A stretch of 38,475 bases of DNA. Source: a virus. Made by a program: the position numbers and the translations under genes. The notes beneath the pieces are model-generated. The model saw only the letters and a list, made by a program, of their open reading frames with translations. It did not search any database and was not told the DNA's origin. Location of the stretch: the IMG/VR virus record IMGVR_UViG_3300010391_001853, positions 1 through 38,475 of that record, one strand, 5' to 3'. This document shows positions 37,446 to 38,475 of the stretch, in pieces. Each line of letters opens with the position of its first letter. The stretch's first letter is position 1.

Positions 37446-38078
37446 ATGGCGTTCAAGAGCTTCACGGTCAAGACCGGGCGGTTGCGGCTCTACAGCGGCA
37501 ACACGCCGACCAAGTTCTTCTTTGAGGTGCCCTTCCGAGGGAACATCGTCGGGCCGGTGGATCGGCCTCGCCCTGCCGAAACGATCATCCTGGATCGGGG
37601 GCGGGGAACGGCGGATGCGCACTATGTGCAAGGGGCGGACGATGTGATCTATCAGCCCCTGCCCTTGACGTTCAACTTCCGTCTGGCCAACACGGAGCCG
37701 AACTTCCTCAAGCTCCTTCAAGCCATTCGGGCCACGGGGGGCACGTCCGCCACCCAGAAGACGATTGGGGGGTGGGCCTGGACCACGACCAAGGGAACCT
37801 CGCAGCTTCGGAACGCTGTTCCGACCGGCGTCGGAGCGGGCCAAGAGCTCCACAGCACCCCCGGGTTTACGGATCCTGAGAAGTGGTGCTGCAATGTGGA
37901 AGTGCTCTGGGAGGACCCGGACAACCAGAACGATCGCGGGTTCCAGTGGGCAGAAGTGTTCTTCCCTCCGGATCGGCAGGTCACGGAAGGCGATCTGGAT
38001 GTAATGGTGGACATGTCGGGAGAGGTCTACGGCGCTATCACGCCGATCACGGCCTTCACCGCTGGGTCAGAGAAGTAA
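37446..38078 (+). CDS. Tail-tube protein candidate
   Basis: AAAGGAGCTAGTGAA precedes the ATG; 210 residues. FKSFTVKTGRLRLYSGNTPT, FFFEVPFRGNIVGPVDRPRP, and a late VEVLWEDPDNQNDRGFQWAE with DLDVMVDMSGEVYGAITPIT show the strands, the acidic turn and the C-terminal 'G-x-x-x-x-I-x-P' of tail-tube proteins. The gene is followed by what looks like a tail assembly chaperone, the standard order in siphoviruses and myoviruses. No sheath gene is seen before it, but I cannot tell the tail type. Confidence 0.7.
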   Translation: MAFKSFTVKTGRLRLYSGNTPTKFFFEVPFRGNIVGPVDRPRPAETIILDRGRGTADAHYVQGADDVIYQPLPLTFNFRLANTEPNFLKLLQAIRATGGTSATQKTIGGWAWTTTKGTSQLRNAVPTGVGAGQELHSTPGFTDPEKWCCNVEVLWEDPDNQNDRGFQWAEVFFPPDRQVTEGDLDVMVDMSGEVYGAITPITAFTAGSEK

Positions 38079-38122
38079 GAAGTCTTTTAACGCTCGGTAG
38101 ATCGAACGAGGAGGAATGCTCT

Positions 38123-38475
38123 ATGGACACGGCGAAGTATCGGGAAGTGGATTTCGACCAGGTAGTGGGGGACCAAGATCCCTTTGCGGCGTGGGGGTAC
38201 TCCCGGCTCAAGGTGCAGCGGGGGGATGAGGTTATCGTGGTGAAAGTGAAGATCCAGTCCATCGGCCACGATGTCCTGGAGGAGCTGCGAAAGCAGGCCC
38301 CGAAGCCGCCCTCGAAGATGGCCTCGCTGGATGGGGAGGGTGTCACACGAGGGGTCGCGGGGGGACGGGGGAAAGCCCTGGTTCCGGATTTCACGGATGC
38401 GAAGTTCCTGGAGCAGATGGAGGAGCACAACTTGCGACTCACCCGCGAGGTGGTCGGGCGGGGGATGGCGACCCC
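38123..38475 (+). CDS. Tail assembly chaperone, N-terminal part
   Basis: ATG 38123 follows ACGAGGAGGAATGCT; the frame is open to the window end (117 residues seen). It reads MDTAKYREVDFDQVVG, then VQRGDEVIVVKVKIQSIGHD, KFLEQMEEHNLRLTREVVGR. The acidic helical region with 'F-x-E-x-M-x-x-H-N-L-x-L-x-R-x-V-V-G-R-G' right after the tail-tube gene is usual for tail assembly chaperones. A programmed frameshift, as is typical for these genes, would lie beyond the window and cannot be checked. Role inferred from position and composition. Confidence 0.65.
   Translation, partial: MDTAKYREVDFDQVVGDQDPFAAWGYSRLKVQRGDEVIVVKVKIQSIGHDVLEELRKQAPKPPSKMASLDGEGVTRGVAGGRGKALVPDFTDAKFLEQMEEHNLRLTREVVGRGMAT

Noticed and set aside
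1-38475. CRISPR array or tRNA genes
   Set aside because: I saw no regularly spaced identical repeats of 24-40 bases and no cloverleaf with a TTC-type arm in reading the intergenic intervals.

Overview
The window is a piece of the late (virion) region of a tailed double-stranded DNA bacteriophage (Caudoviricetes). Every gene I support lies on the plus strand. Genes are packed with ATGA, GTGA or TGATG overlaps between neighbours, and the order portal, MuF, protease/scaffold, decoration, capsid, connectors, tail terminator, appendages, tail tube is that of a phage structural module. The DNA is GC-rich by eye. The host cannot be named from this sequence. No terminase, lysis or replication gene is visible, so the terminase is probably just upstream.

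Region A (1-15903) holds small phage genes and a large sugar-modification cassette: an extended SDR sugar epimerase/dehydratase, a C-x5-R phosphatase, an ATP-grasp protein, a PIG-L-type deacetylase, five glycosyltransferase-like proteins (one tandem paralogous pair) and five SAM-dependent methyltransferase-like proteins. Around ten tiny zinc-ribbon proteins are threaded between them, several also carrying a membrane segment, plus one Fis-like DNA-binding protein.

Region B (15893-22984) is the head module: portal, another zinc ribbon, MuF-type head morphogenesis protein, an excisionase-like DNA-binding protein, a prohead protease with a nested scaffold reading frame, decoration protein and major capsid protein. 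Region C (23069-28491) is the neck module. It contains a Vsr-like (EDxHD) homing endonuclease whose N-terminus copies that of the connector gene it precedes, two connector genes each followed by a paralogous GT-A glycosyltransferase, a small membrane protein, a tail-terminator-like protein, and a methyltransferase plus DUF115-like glycosyltransferase reading frame broken by one in-frame TGA.

Region D (28488-38475) encodes appendage and tail proteins. The first is a minor structural gene split by a group I intron. It is followed by a secreted beta-propeller-like protein, several beta-rich proteins, a LamG-like protein, a 908-residue protein built of about 40 short repeats, a tail-tube candidate and the start of a probable tail assembly chaperone.

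Taken together, sugar synthesis, transfer and methylation genes sit upstream of and inside the virion operon. The simplest inference is that this phage decorates its own virion proteins with a methylated glycan, or alters the host surface during late infection. Two mobile introns/endonucleases have colonised the structural genes.
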